Shown here piece after piece: positions 1-15,159 of a stretch of 64,000 nucleotides of DNA. The stretch is from Phycomyces blakesleeanus NRRL 1555(-) (lineage: Eukaryota > Mucoromycota > Mucoromycetes > Mucorales > Phycomycetaceae). Numbering within the stretch: the stretch's first letter is position 1; each line of letters starts with the position of its first letter. The stretch covers positions 925,619-989,618 of the forward strand of contig NW_017265149.1 of the NCBI RefSeq assembly GCF_001638985.1. The letters are read 5' to 3'. The position numbers and the translations under genes were made by a program. The notes beneath the pieces are model-generated. The model was not told the DNA's origin. It saw only the letters and a program-made list of their open reading frames with translations, and did not search any database.

Positions 1-3000
1 TACTATTAATTATGTATTACTTTTTAATTAATTTATATCGACTGCGACAGTCACACTATGTACATTTCTTTTTTTTTTTAAAAAAAATGTATTATATTAT
101 TTTCTCTTTCCATGGTGTTGCATTGAGAAAGACCGAGTGTTGTATGCCAAGTGTTGTTAGTCCTATATATATAATAATGTCTTGAATACAAATCAAATGT
201 GTATTCTAGGCAGAGATATCCAAAAAAACACCCGCACTTTGTGTACATCGGCTTGGCTTCCACACAATGCTTCTCATTAATCAGCCCGGATCGAGTGATA
301 AAGCCCATTATAAGTTTTTTTTTTTGGAATTCATTGTTCAAAATTTCTTTATTCTCGACAGCCAACACAAATAACCCAAACCAAATAATCTATTTCGAGC
401 CTATATAAAGATATATATATATATCTTAACTCTTACTATATTTTGCTTTTGAATCTCAAAATAAACAATAGGTGCATACTTGAGACACACCCTAAAGCTA
501 AAGAACATCCTACTGTCTTTATTTATATATTTATTTCTTTATATTCACATATAATTGGCTTAATAAAGTCAGGCCCGTGGATATTACTGATTTGTGTTAA
601 GGTGGACTTAAACACTGGTATTAATGTCTACAAGCATTCGTACTTTACTGTGCTGAATAGATAAAGGTACCCAGATTTACTTTATAAGAACTGGCATTTT
701 GCATTAAAAGAAACTCCTTGTAGGGTTTATAGTGAATATAAGCCATTTTTTTTGGCAAGTAAAAGAATAAGAAACAGTAAGAAAAAATACATATATTTAA
801 AAGAAACGTTTAATACACAAAAGAATATTAAGCAGTAGATACCTGCCTTGTTTTTGTGAAATAATAATAAAATATAAAAAAAAGCTACTTCAAACTTTTC
901 TGTTTTCTAAACTTCTTTATCTGAAATTCGAATAATCAAATCATGTTAAATGAAATAAACCTTTCAACAGTTTAATAATCACCAGTAATATTATTAACAG
1001 TAATATCCCCAGAAACAGTAACCCAGATCATAAGATAACTGTTTTGGGTCAAAATGAATTGCTCACATTTTGATAATTCATATACATCGTTTTAAAGTGC
1101 AAAAAAAAACACATCTACCAAAAGTGCAGAAAGGAAGTTAAGTAGCGCACCAAGATTTATCGCATTAGCTCAACGCATATATGTATAGCAACAATAAGAA
1201 AAATACGCATCAAGATACTTATGAAAGTTGGGCGTGTTTCATACACCAGTAGAATTAGCACGAAATCAGACCTTATCTTATATCTGTACATCACTCACAT
1301 TGGTAAAATAATAATAATCCATACGTTGAATAAATAACGTCTCATATGTAGTTTAGTGATATTCCAGGTGTACCTGAGCTGGTCACTGGCAAAACAAAGA
1401 TGAGAATTTTGAACAGTCTGATATCTGTTTTCTTCTGTACCCAATATTTATTGCCTCCCACCAAACCAAGACCTTTTTGCACTTTGAATTCACCACCATT
1501 CTAAGCGACTCCTCTTGTTTTTTCCAGAGACAGGTTTGTAATTTGAGAACTCATACAAGTTAAAGATGCCAGTTTTCTTTCTTTCTTTTATAGTTCCTGG
1601 CATTTATACTTTACAACCCACAAAATCGACAAGATTGACTGTACTACTAATACTTTTTTTTTGTTAATTCCCTCCGAGTTCCAATTACACGAGAGCTTTA
1701 TTGGGTTGGTCATTTGGGTAAAGTGGTTAGCATAGGATTATCGACTGCGGCCGTTTCTTTACTTATACAATCAAAGGTCTTGTGAGAATATAGATGATGT
1801 GGCCTTTATATTTTAGATAATTCTTATATATATATATATAACTTTGATGTACTGATACTTCCAGGAGAAATAACATATTGGTCATTTTTTTTCTCCTTTG
1901 AGTCATACTAAGATCTTTTGATACCTAAATATAGAGGACACGTTTCTTATTGTTTTATATCATAGCTGAGAGATAGTCATTCTATCTATTTCAGGTTCGC
2001 CATATTGTATACAGTATGTATTTCTTCGACTCTTTATTGATTATAGTACTAGTGTGTATCCCCTTGGTCTACTAGTAATAGATTGAATATTACTTTCTCT
2101 TTATCGAGAAGAATTATACCAAAGGACACTCTTGTTTACTTGGAATTTCTTACTTATCATGAGCATATAAAAGTCCGTAGTTGTTCTTCTAATATTTCGG
2201 ATTTCAGTATTAAAACGGTGATCTACTGAATGTCACAGCACTAAGAATGGCTAGACACAAAAATGACTTGGTTTATAGGCAGACCAAGTTAAAGCAACGT
2301 GTGCGTGCTGTTGAACCAACAGAATTTGGTTTTTTTTTAAAAAAATATTAGTAACCAAATGAAGAAATATATATAAATATAAAAGAGTCCCAATCCCCAG
2401 CCTCAATGTTAAATCCTCCTATATAAGCGTTACAGATAGAACTTGAGGGATCGCCTTTGAATTGAATAATGTTTTGTGCTATCTCCAGAAAACAAAACAA
2501 AAAACCTTGGGCGAATAGTAGTAAATAAAAACATGTTATCTTTATATTCATTAAACTTACATTACTCCACAGATTCAATACTCTATATGTCTTTTTTGGC
2601 TTTTTTTTGCTGTTGTATTATGATAAATATAATATATATATGTCCAATTTTATTGAATACACAATACATTGGTAATGTGATATCGAGAGTTTTCAAACTA
2701 CCTATATCCCATCATCATACGCTTACTTTATTTCAACTGAAAGGTTCTAGATTGATCATTTTTTTGTTAGATGGTCGGGGAGTCGAATATTGAAAGTATT
2801 TTTTTTATTTATAACAAGTCATCTATTTTTACCGCTTTATAATCAGTTTACAAAGCACAAAACATAGTAAACTGATTTATTACCAATAGGGTAAATGTAT
2901 AAGCCCGCAGATCATTTTTTTTTTAAAAAAAATGAAGAAAAACCGAGGATACGGTCTCTTCGAGCAACAAGGCAATTGAACGCATGCATCCTATACAATA

Positions 3001-3976
3001 AGCCCAAAAGATAGCTATTTGTATTATTCGCTTAATTTTAATCGATTAGTACAATAAAATGACATCTTAATAAGCTGTTACTAATTACATATATTTGTTG
3101 ATAAGTGTAAATTTACGTCTTTGTAATAATTTTTTTTTATGTACCAAAGCATTCATTAACTTGGTAGCTCACATCAATAGAAAGGTAATAGAAATGCTGC
3201 TTGTTTTTTTTTTTATTATTTTCAAAATTATTTGCGCTGTTTTAAAAATACATTTGTAAAGAATTATAACTTACATATTTATAACACCGAGAATTAAACG
3301 CATTTTCTTTTTGCGCTTTTTTTTTTTTTTTTTTTTGTATGGAGCAAGGAAAAAGCTCAGGTTTTATGCGCTTACAAAGGCACGCTTGAAATATATTATA
3401 TTTCTATTTACTCTAACAGTAACTTAATAACATTAAAGCTCTGTTTTACATGCTATTTATTAGAGTCAAATAAAATTTGGGTAAATTACTTAAAGTATAA
3501 CCTTATTTATATTCTTATAATCCGTAACATCCAGTTAGTAATCTTTCGTTTGTTAGGGAGTAGCGTGCTTAAGTCTTTTAAATTTGCTGATCGTTGCTTT
3601 CAGTTAGCGAAGAAGTTACTGCGCTACATTTTCGCAAAAAAAATGAATGTTAGATTCCGTCAAGTGAAAAAAATAAAAACTATAAATCATGCTTTAAGTA
3701 CCTACACAGAATAAACCTATATCATTGGCTATATGTATTATTTTTTTTCTTGGCATAAATATGAGTAAAAATTTACATATAAAAAAAAAACCGTGCACAC
3801 CAAAAAATTAAAAAAAAAAAAATAGATAAATAAATGTCCGATTTCTACGTCATTACTACAATTTGTGCCAAAGCGTCTATGCGACGAACGGCTTTCGAAA
3901 AAAAATAAAGGGAGGCAAGACTACAGGCACTCTTTTTTTTTATATTCAAAAAGGATAGATAGAAAACACACTTGTC
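1..3976. other. AT-rich intergenic region, no gene recognised
   Basis: About 4 kb of very AT-rich sequence. Only short open frames occur, none with recognisable protein character or a plausible exon chain. It contains scattered poly-T/poly-A tracts, a short (TA)n at 1830-1850, and T-run/A-run palindromes near 69-87, 2331-2346 and 2914-2931. No tRNA, rRNA or transposon signature was seen. The last roughly 100 bases are the AOS1 promoter and leader. Confidence 0.6.
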
Positions 3977-5605
3977 ATGGCAGGAATCACACAGGGTCTG
4001 AATCTGTTTAATCAGAGCAATTAAGCAACGGACGTGGTAGACTGACTCCTTTGGAATTTAGACGAAGCTACAATTTATGATCGTCAGATTAGACTTTGGG
4101 GGTTAGACGCTCAGCAAAGGCAAGTGGCCTTGCACTACTTTTCTATTTCTTTTATTATAAAATTTCTGAATTGAGAATTCAACAGGATTCAAAAGGCAAA
4201 TGTTCTCATAGCTGGAATGCGTGCGTTGAGTAATGAAGTCTGTAAGAATCTTGCCCTTGCAGGCATTGGATCAATTACTCTATTGGATCACCGCCGTGTA
4301 GTAGAAGAGGACTTGGGAGCACAGTTCTTGTTACGTGAGGATTCAATTGGAAAGAACGTGAGTCTCTCTTTCTCTTTTTTTTTTATTCTCGATTACTGGG
4401 ATTTCTCGAGTCTTATTGTGAATTTGGCACTATAGTCTGCAGAAGAGGCAGCCCCTAGAATAAAGATCTTGAACCCAAGAGTCAATGTGATTGTAGATCA
4501 AGAAGATATCAATACAAAGAATGACGCGTATTTTGAGACTTTCGATATTGTGTGTCTTATTGGAGCAGAGTATGATTTGATGGTAAATTCTCTTACCCCT
4601 AATGAAGACAGAAAAAAGAAAAAGAAAAAGAAAAGGAAAAGGAAAAGAGAGATCAAGAAAGTGTGCGTATGTGTGTATGTGCGTATGTGCATATGAGTAT
4701 GCTAAAGCAAGAATATAGAATAGAATAAATTGTGTTAGACGAGAAGTGAACAAGCCATTCTATGCGGCCGATGCCTTTGGTTGGATAGGTTACATATTTT
4801 GTGACTTGAAAGAGCACACTTATGCGTTGTAAGTAAAGTAACCAATATGCTTACAAGCGTATTTGTAAATGTATATATATGCATATATAATCATCCACCC
4901 TCGTAGAGAAAAGCGTACCTGGCCACCTGGGGTTAAACAAACCGAAGACCCAGTTATCGTTCGCACAACCGAAACAGAAAACTACACAAGCTTAGCCAGT
5001 TCTTTGTCAAAGAATTGGTCAAACACACCATCTAGAGTACTCAAGAAGCGAGTATCTCCCATTACCTTTATGATCCAAAGTATGTCTGATAAACATTTTA
5101 ATTCGGAGAAATATCTCACATATCGAGCCAATTGAATGAATAGTCTTACTTGAGTTCCAGAGTAAAGTGAAGCGATCTCCCTTTAAGAGTGAGCTCCCAA
5201 GGTTGATAGAACAAAAGGCCGATCTTCTGAGAGAAATTGGCGTAGATGATCCCAATCTGTTGAGTGATATGTACCTCGGGTAGGCCTTTTTTTCTCAAGT
5301 TTTCTGTTTAAAAGCAATACTGAATACGATAATGTGCGTTGTTTAGGGATATTGCTACTCTTATCCACACAGAAATGGCTTCTGTAGCTGCCATTGTAGG
5401 AGGATTTTTGTCACAGGAGATACTCAAAGTACTTTCTGCAAAGGACCAGCCACTCCAAAATTGGTTTTATTATGATGGACGTGATGGTGAGACTTCTCCC
5501 CTTTTTATTATTTTATTTGATTGTTTTCAGCTGGTTAGGTTATGTTAATCTGATGTGGCTACCTTCGTTTTGTGTGTAGGTTCAGGGCGTGTTCAGCAAA
5601 TCTGA
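3977..5605 (+). CDS. AOS1: SUMO-activating enzyme E1 subunit Aos1/SAE1
   Basis: Aos1 pairs with Uba2 to adenylate SUMO before transfer to Ubc9, in the nucleus. I join nine exons: 3977-3995, 4062-4119, 4186-4357, 4436-4582, 4719-4828, 4907-5079, 5144-5279, 5347-5486 and 5580-5605, giving about 326 aa (yeast and human are about 346). The N-terminus reads MAGITQDEATIYDRQIRLWG, the hallmark start of this family. It is followed by a Rossmann-type segment (VLIAGMRALSNEVCKNLALAG), LDHRRVVEEDLGAQFL, a late FGWIGYIFCDL segment, and a C-terminal E1-like end with HTEMASVAAIVGGFLSQEILK. There is no catalytic cysteine domain, as expected for the Aos1 half. The first exon is only 19 nt. Intron 1 has a weak donor (GTCTGA), and intron 2 needs a GC donor (AAAG|GCAAGT). 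The nearest alternative is another UBA/ThiF-family E1 subunit (Ula1-like), but the start motif fits Aos1 better. Confidence 0.9.
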
Positions 5606-6689
<1,084 letters not shown>

Positions 6690-6900
6690 AGGATTTGTCT
6701 TTTGCCTTCTTCTTTAATTCGTCATTGATAATTGGATCTGTTTATTAATCGTGAGATTGTTTCAATAAAAAAATATAATTGTCATTTATTGATATATATA
6801 TATATATTTATTTATTTATATTTATGTTTATATATGTGTTGTGAGAAATGAAATAAGATGATCTTTAGGTTTTTTGTTTTTTGTTGTTTTGTTTTGTGTG

Positions 6901-9028
6901 TTAAAAGTAAGAATCAACGCATGGTTCTGCATCAAGTAGCTTCTCATGAATAACCCTCATGGCTGTAATGGAATCACATTCTTTGACAACACACGATATA
7001 TTGATTTCAGATGCACCTTGTGAGATTAGCTCAATGTTTATATTTGCAGACGCAAGAGCAGAAAACATCTCGGCAGCAACTCCCACTGTGTTCTTCATTT
7101 GCTTACCCACCAAAGACACGATAGCCATGTGGTTTTTTTTGTTCACCTAAAGTAGCATTTTTGTGTTATTTATTATGATAAATAAGAAAGCTGAATAAAA
7201 TCCGAAAAAAATAATACCTTTCCGAGTTTTTTCAATTCACCCAGGGCCTTGCTGAATGAATGCTCGGGTACATCACAACCTAGGACTAGGGATACATGGA
7301 CTTCTGAGGTTGATATCAAATCAATTATGATATTATTATCATCCAAAGTTGAAAAAATCTTGGCCAAGAACCCATGGCTAACACTTTTCTTATTCGAATG
7401 TATATTGATAATACATATGTTATCCTTTACAGTGATAGCAGAAGGAGACTTTCGTGACAAGTCAGAATGATAGCCGTTTTTTGCAAGAAAGGTAGGCGAC
7501 AATGGTGGTGTGATGTGGCTACTTGGGATACTATTGGGTATATCTGGGAAGACAACCGTGCCTTGTCCCACCGGGTTCTCCACGTTCTTTATTCTAATCG
7601 GAATACTGGATCTTATGACTTGCTCCATAGTAAAGGGGTGTATAACTTCTGAGCCGTAGTAAGTTAATTCAGCCGCTTCTTCAGGTGTGATTATAGTAAG
7701 AAGCCGCGCGCTCTTTACTTTGCGAGGATCAGCAGTGAATATACCGTCAACCTCTTTCCATATTTGCAATTCATGGGCATTTAAACCAACTGCTACCAAA
7801 GCAGCACACAGGTCTGTGTAGCCCCTTCCCACGGAAGTTAGCAAACTACCAGGAACATTACCAAAGAAACCTGGTCACACGTCAAATAAAGTGAAATTTA
7901 CTATCATCAGAACTTTGGACCAAAAAAGTAAAAAAACAAAAAAAAAAAACAAAAAAAAGTCGATAATATTCTCTAGTTAACTATTACCTGTAATTACAGG
8001 GATTCTATTACCACATCTCTTTATGATGTCGCCCATGCGAAGAGCAAGATAGTCGTAAAATTCTTGGTCGAGTACAGTAAATTCACGATCGATTATATCG
8101 TTCAACACCACGAGCTCACTGTCGATTCCCTTTATAAATCATTAGATTATTATCATTATAGCCTTAGCATGTCTTCAATTAGCCCCCACCCCTGCATCAC
8201 TATCTCCCGCGGAATGTCCCAATTTAACTATAAATCCATTATTTTGTTTACCTTGTCCTGCAAAGCAGCAGCCACAATCATACAAGCCAGTTTTTCACCC
8301 ATTCCAATCACAATATCTTTTGATCTTGGAGATAACTCGCCCAAAATCTTTAATTGGTATAAATAAAAAATCGTATAAATGTTGTTTGTTTGTTTTTTTT
8401 TGTTTTGTTTTTTTATACCTCTGTAGCTTGTAGAAAAGACCCAAGATTTATTATTTCTTTTTCTAGTTGATTTTCAAGCCAAGATAATATATGAGGGGTC
8501 TGAATGTTCTGTCGTGCAGTGCTCAAGTGGTCTTGTAAAATTTCATTGACAATTGACAGGTACCGGCTTTTTCCTTCCAATGCAGATTGAGTAGCTTTTA
8601 AAAGTCTTGTGTAAGAGTAAAATATATTGATGTCAGTTTATTCTTTTTACTAATTGAAACGAGTAATTTTTTTATATATCTTACTTGTTCGTGGTGCCTT
8701 TTTCTTTTGTTTCTCCACTACGCGCAGAGCAAACAATTGCAACTCGTTTAGTCTCTAAATAGAATCTAAAAACCAATCAAAATTTAGTGCGAGTGTGAAG
8801 GAGATTATGGCAAGTGATAACACAATAATTATTATCAGGTGTATGAAAATAGGTTGCTTTATGCAAAACAAGTTGGGTTGGTATAATAACTTATATAAAT
8901 ATATTAGCGTTTATAACTTACGGTGTAATATCGGATGAAATAGTATGCAAGAACTTTCCAACACTTGTTCCACCATATTTTTGCACAACCCAAGGGAGAT
9001 TTGGTTGATTTTTGATGGAAGTAGTCAT
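6901..9028 (-). CDS. HOM3: Aspartate kinase (aspartokinase)
   Basis: Catalyses ATP-dependent phosphorylation of L-aspartate, the first committed step to threonine, methionine and isoleucine. Seven exons on the minus strand (8922-9028, 8685-8765, 8419-8605, 8252-8347, 7988-8129, 7218-7870, 6901-7146) give about 503 aa. The protein starts MTTSIKNQPNLPWVVQKYGG and continues TSVGKF, the kinase nucleotide-binding motif. SVGRGYTDLCAALVA and IWKEVDGIFTADPR lie in the C-terminal half of the kinase domain, followed by two ACT domains (roughly the last 170 residues, including KQMKNTVGVAAEMF and ASEINISCVV). The ACT pair implies end-product feedback, by threonine in other fungi. It converges on H3, with 211 bp between the stop codons. 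The homoserine dehydrogenase of the same pathway is at 43.2-44.5 kb. Confidence 0.95.
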
Positions 9029-11666
9029 AGTGGAGATGAACGACTCCTGTATATTGAATCAGTAAAAGAAACCACTTTTTTGTCGACAACTGCTATACAA
9101 AAATAAATAGCACTTACTTGAGTATTATATCTAAGCATACTGTAATTAACTGAAGAGAATTGGACAATAGAGAAGTACAACAGTTAAAATGCCTCTTTTT
9201 TACTCCCTTTTTATTAAAAATCGAATAAGACAAGATATTCTTTGACTGCAGATTCATAACTTTACATCACAGCTTGACTTACTCTTCATATAAAACCCAG
9301 TTCCCACAAGATTTCAGCTGTACACGATTACAAAGTAGACTCGCTGCTGTTACTATTGTCCCAGTCTGTGATTGGATATTTTATTATATAAGCATAAAAG
9401 TGCACATATAGTCAGCCCAAAAGCAAAAAAATAAAATCCCTGTAGAGCATAGATTGCGAATGATATGACAGATTATGACATCTCAAGATTTAAATAATAT
9501 ATTGAGCCCGTTAATTTGTAAAATAGGCTTACAACTTTATACAGAAATAGAATAGAGCACTAAAATAAAGTAAGATAAAATACAAACAGAAAATTATTGT
9601 CTTTTGCAAATTCCATTATATTTCTGATTTCTTGTTATGTTTTGCTTCTTCGTGTTTATTGCTTATTTCTAAATACTTCTTCTTATCTATTTTAATTAAT
9701 AAACTATTACATAAATACGTATATCTACGTAAGAAAAATATAGGCAATCGATTATTTGTTAATATAGAAATACTTTTCGAATATCATCTTGGTTTAATTT
9801 TCACAAGACTACATAACATCCCTTTTGGTCTTTATATATATATTTACTATACATAATTACATGCATGTTTCTATTAAACAAAACAGAAATAAATTTGTAT
9901 AGACATACATTATATATATATATATATATATACATTTATTATTTACTATTAAAAGTAAAATGAAAATCACAAGCTTATATAGCTATATCAAGGGATATAG
10001 CCAGTTTTCTATCCAAATAATTTCTCACGCTGCCTTTTCTTTTCAGAATTTGTGAGCGAATACCATCGATAATATTCACAGTTAGAATAAGCTTAATGTC
10101 TTACATACATGTGTCTCGAAGATTATGGAACACATAAGAACAAAGAAATAATCATAAATACATTTACATTATTACTTTCTACTAAACAATAATTTGATTA
10201 TATTTAGCCGAGTCATATTCTTTAAGTAAAGTAATAAAGATAATGATGATGATTATAATAATATTAATATTCGGAGAACACAAGCCGTGAAGCCCTTGTA
10301 TGCGCCTTGTTTACAGAACGATAATGCAGTATTACCGATTGAAGAACGATTACTTCAATCTTTTATATATTCCCTGATCTAATATACCAAGTCTGATAAT
10401 TAAGTCCGGAAACGGACCCTGTATATTAGCAAACTTTTTTTTTCAAACACTAAAGCTATGTACTAAATTTACAAAATGAAGATGCTGAAAATAATACTTT
10501 CTATTGAATATGTAATCAAGCATTGAATCGAATGGTGTCTAATAAGAGTCGATTTCGATTTTTTGGTCTCACTAGTGTGGATTCTTTTGGCTTACATATA
10601 AACAGAAAACCAGTACGAATATAGTGCAATAGTTTGTAGATATTGCATAATCAATCAATATATCTTTGTAGGGTAAAGCATATTCTTATATTGACTGAAA
10701 AGTTTCAAAGTAGGAAAACAAAACAAAATTGCCTTAACGTCCTGTACATTTGCTGATCATATACCTATCAACAACTTTAAAAACTTGTGTAGGTCGAGGT
10801 TACAAAAATGAATAAAAGAAGAATTAAAAACATGTGCCTCCAACTGTAACATAGTTTGATATCATCTGTAACAGCAATATTGAAACAATGTAATCTATAT
10901 ATTGTTCCGTCCAGTTCAGTTGTATACCATCAAAAAAGAGGCACCGAAATAGTACACATTATGCATTTGTGGTTCAAACCTAACAATTTCGATGTGTATT
11001 GAATAGGTAGATATATTTATCAAATTAGTTTATTATCAACTGCTAATACTTAATCGGGGAGACAGGTTATAGTTTGGTATTGTATGAATGCATTCTTAGT
11101 AATTATTGTATATAACTCAAAGTAGAAAAGATAGAAAAAATTGCATTACTTAATACCATCAAAGGCTTATGTATAATATGTTTAACCGTACAACCCACTA
11201 CAATTCTAATAGTTACTGACAGTTAAAAAGTATACGCTATACAAGAAAAAATTCTTGCCAGGTTAGGTTTGTAACCCACATAATTTAGCGCGCTTAAATT
11301 CACACAGTAACGCCATATCACTGTGTCTAACAAATAGCAATTAACTGACACAAGATGGCAAAAATACACTTTTTCATTGTTTTTTTTTAGATCTATTTTG
11401 ACAACCTTAAAACATGTACATAGCAGTAGCTTTACAAAGTATACCCGAGGTCAAAATCTACCAAAAGCAACTAGATACAGAAACTTAAATATGAAAACAA
11501 AAAATATAATTCACATTATTTTATGGGCAACATAAAAAATTGCGGCATGAATTTTTACTGCCTTTATACCCAAAAGCAAGAAAAGTCACATATAACCTGT
11601 TATGGTAATAAAAAAAGGGTATACAAGCCACGTCTTGATACTTTTTTAGGAAAACCTGTAGTTCTA
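9029..11666. other. AT-rich intergenic region
   Basis: 2.6 kb of AT-rich DNA with (TA)n at about 9910-9932 and no supported ORF or RNA gene. The left edge is the aspartokinase promoter. The last 150 bp form an open frame in line with PUS1 (from an ATG at 11523), treated under PUS1. Confidence 0.5.
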
Positions 11667-13675
11667 ATGCTAACTGGAATTATACGCAAAGGTTTACCGT
11701 CTCAATTCCGAAACACACTCTCCGCAATGGCCGCATCATCAAAGGGAATTGCAACAATGAATGAACCCGAAATCAGCAATTCAAACGAGAAAATAAATGA
11801 AAGCAATAACGAGAATACAACTGAGGAAAAAGATAGCAGACTTCTTCCAGTAGCAGACACGCCGAGTGGGTGGCCTGCTCCGCCACAAAGAAAGCCAAAG
11901 ACTGGAAAAGAACGCAAGGAACATTTTATTAAAAATCGATCGTGGAAAGCCGCAGAGTCTAAACCAAGATGGGAAGACAAGAAAGACGATAGACCACAGC
12001 AGACAGGCGAAAAAGAACCGCGACTACCAAAGAAAAAGGTGGCTATGCTTATAGGATTCAACGGCACGGGTTATCAAGGAATGCAATCGTATGTATATTT
12101 TTTGTACAGTGAACTCTAAAGAAAAGACATATAACATTGTGTATCACAACTATCCTACAGAAATCCTGATGCCAAGTCTATCGAAGGCGACCTATTTGAT
12201 GTTTTATGCAAAGTTGGTGCAGTCTCAAAGGACAACTCAACTGATCCTGGAAAAGTGAGTTTAGCTAGAAGAGTAGCTATATATATGGGTGATTAGTAAG
12301 GCGCTGTCTAAACATCAAACGTCATAAACAGGTACAATTAGTACGTGCAGCGCGCACTGATAAAGGAGTGCACGCCGCTGGAAATCTTGTTTCTTTAAAG
12401 TTAATCACCGAAGATCCTGATTTGGTGACCAAAATCAATGACCTTCTTCCTGAACAAATTAGGGTGTGGGGTAAATGATATATATATATATGTGTGTGTG
12501 CGTGTGTGCGTGTGTGCGTGTGTGTGTATGTAAACAAGAATAGAACCTCAATATTTACAGAAATATATTTTGTGTAGGCTACGTCGAGACTTCACGTTCA
12601 TTTCATGCAAAGAGTAGCTGCGACTCCCGTACCTATGAATATCTCCTTCCTTCTTATGTTCTGATGCCGCCCCACAAGAAAGAGCTCAAAGACTCCCCTG
12701 GTGCAGAGGATGATAAAAAATTGTTTATAGGCGACAGTGAAAAAGTATACTATGTGGCTCGTAGTACACCTGAAGAAATAAAAATCAAAGATCAATATCG
12801 AGTTGAAACAAGTGTATTTGAAGAGTTCCGAAAATCTCTTGATATGTTCAACGGAACTCACAACTTTCATAACTATACTGTGGGTCGCAGTTTTAAAGAT
12901 AAGAGTTCTAATCGATATATGATGAATATTGAGGTAAGTTCACGACTAAGTTACTTATAGTCAACTAACTGTATACCAGACATCCGAACCCATGTTGATA
13001 GAAGACACAGAATGGATTAGCGTAAAGCTCCACGGACAATCATTTATGCTTCATCAGATCAGAAAGATGATATGTAAGTAAATATAAAATGATGGGATAT
13101 AACAATGTAATATATGGCTTATTTTCTTTGTGTATTATAGCCATGGCTGCAATGATAGCCCGTAGTAAAACACCTACCTCTTTGATCACAAAGTCCTTTG
13201 AAGCTGACAGAATAAACATACCAAAGGCACCTGCATTAGGCCTGTTACTGGAAAGACCTGTTTATAGCATCTACAACCGCAAGGCAGACAAAGCCAACGA
13301 GCATGACATTTTGACAAAATCTCCTGAAGAAGCCAAACACCGGGATGCTATAGATTTTGACAAATATAAGGTACGCCAGAATAAGAATAATAATTATTGG
13401 ATATTAATCTAATTACATAGAACGAGATCAACGATTTTAAGGAAAAGTGGATTTACAAAAAGATTTTCGAGACCGAAAAGAACGAAAGGGTGTATGTATT
13501 CATATACAAAATAAGTTTTTATAATACTCAATGTTTCTTCCTTCTTTCTTTTTCAATAATTAGATTCGATGACTACTTTATCCTTTTGGATTCCACTCCT
13601 GTAACTGATTATAACTATATTAATTCCGAAGGAGCTATCCCCAAGGAATGTATTATCGTTACAAAGCACACATAG
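11667..13675 (+). CDS. PUS1: tRNA pseudouridine synthase 1 (TruA family)
   Basis: Isomerises uridine to pseudouridine in tRNAs and some other RNAs. Eight exons (11667-12088, 12161-12254, 12332-12470, 12578-12933, 12980-13073, 13141-13370, 13421-13491, 13564-13675) give about 505 aa. Visible TruA/Pus1 motifs are [16 protein letters not shown], the catalytic aspartate in [37 protein letters not shown] and [14 protein letters not shown]. The N-terminus is acidic, basic and disordered. Three in-frame ATGs are possible: 11523, 11667 and 11727. The segment between 11667 and 11727 is basic and amphipathic ([20 protein letters not shown]), like a mitochondrial presequence, so I chose 11667. Starting at 11727 would leave a 485-aa nuclear form. 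Intron 3 carries a (GT)n tract near 12491-12526. Confidence 0.93.
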
Positions 13676-15150
13676 CGAATATTACTGTGTTTTTGTTATG
13701 CTGTTGTTGGTTTTGCGTCGTGACCATTTGATTAATAAAACATACTGTTAAAGCTTTGTGACTATAAAATACGCCGATGGATATTGAATATATAAGATTG
13801 TTAAGATGAAAAACTTATAGATAGTATAGGGCAAGTCAGGCTCAACATTTGTTTTTAGAAATACTTTTAATATTCAAATCCAAAACCATGTAATTTTTTA
13901 TTATTAAAAAATCGATATATAAAAAGCAAAGCAAAGAAAAACAAAGCAAAGCAAAGCAAAAAGAACAATCTTAGATAGAGACAATATTTTATTATTTAAT
14001 AGAGAGAAATATACTGATATCATCATTTTATGATATTTTTCTTTGTAAAGTATAAATTTTGCTAATGTAGATTCTTTATTTTTTTTTGTAAGTAGAACCA
14101 TCAATAAAATCTTAGCTATATATTCCAATAAAACACAAAGTCATTGCTGCTATAAAATTAGCGCTACCTTTGTCATTTAGTCAACCTTTGCAATAAACAA
14201 CTGGATGTTAGTCTCGAGTAAACTGAAGGCACAATTAGATGATTTTCTTTGCTATATACCTAACATAGCTTTCAATATTTAATTTATACTTCATATCATA
14301 TGATAATTGACATGTTGGTGCTAGCTACATCTCATAATGAAAGGATAGAAGTCGGTCTCTTCAGTGATATTCATTTGCTAATTGCTTTCATTTTTACTCA
14401 TATATGACTACTATTAGTATCTAGAGTACTTATAAAGAGAGGAATTAGGAACATATACTACGTTCTGCATTATAATCCCCAAACACCCGACAACAATTAC
14501 TCGTATTGTCTTTAAAAATCATCTTGATACATTCAACTATTGGTATAACCTCATTTCAATAAAACTCAACCTTGAACTCAAAATTCCACCACCTACCATA
14601 TGGTGATAATTCAGATAATATACACTTATATTTTTTGCCGTATTTTTTGCTTTTCTAGCTAATACCCTTATAGCACATTGAGATACTATAAGTTTATCTC
14701 CTAGTGACTTGTGGGTTCCTTTTACGTCTACTTGTACAAGCAAAAGAAAAACAAATCTCTTTGTACACTCGAATAAAAAGCGCACAGACCAGTTTAGAGT
14801 AACCTACAAATCGCCGTTATAGAAGCTTGCACTCCACTTTAAGAGTTATTGCTATACCGATTAAAACTAAACCATTCGTTACTCTTTTTACTTCTTTACT
14901 TCTTTGCTTCACTTTACTTTGCAAAGATATTTTATACAGACTTTTTAGTTAAATTTTATAAAATGTTACTACTCTCACAGAACAGTTACACAATCCTACT
15001 AAAAAAGAGTATACAGCTATGTCACTGCTCTGACGTGGGAGGCAAAAAACACCCCTGGCAAAAAAAAGCGCAGTCCCAAACTTTAGTCGCAGACTGCGGG
15101 TATATCAAAATAAAGCCCATTCAACCGACACGGTTTTCTTCTCTTTAGCT
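13676..15150. other. AT-rich intergenic region with CRE-like site
   Basis: No supported gene. It contains a degenerate (AAAGC)n pentamer tract near 13924-13965 and pyrimidine tracts near 14885-14930. The right end carries TGACGTGG at 15031-15038 in a GC-richer stretch. This could be upstream control sequence for the structured unit that follows. Confidence 0.45.
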
Positions 15151-15159
15151 TTTTTTATA

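Noticed and set aside
4430..4753. 107-codon minus-strand ORF
   Set aside because: Antisense to AOS1 exon 4 and an A/G-rich intron. The homology lies on the plus strand.
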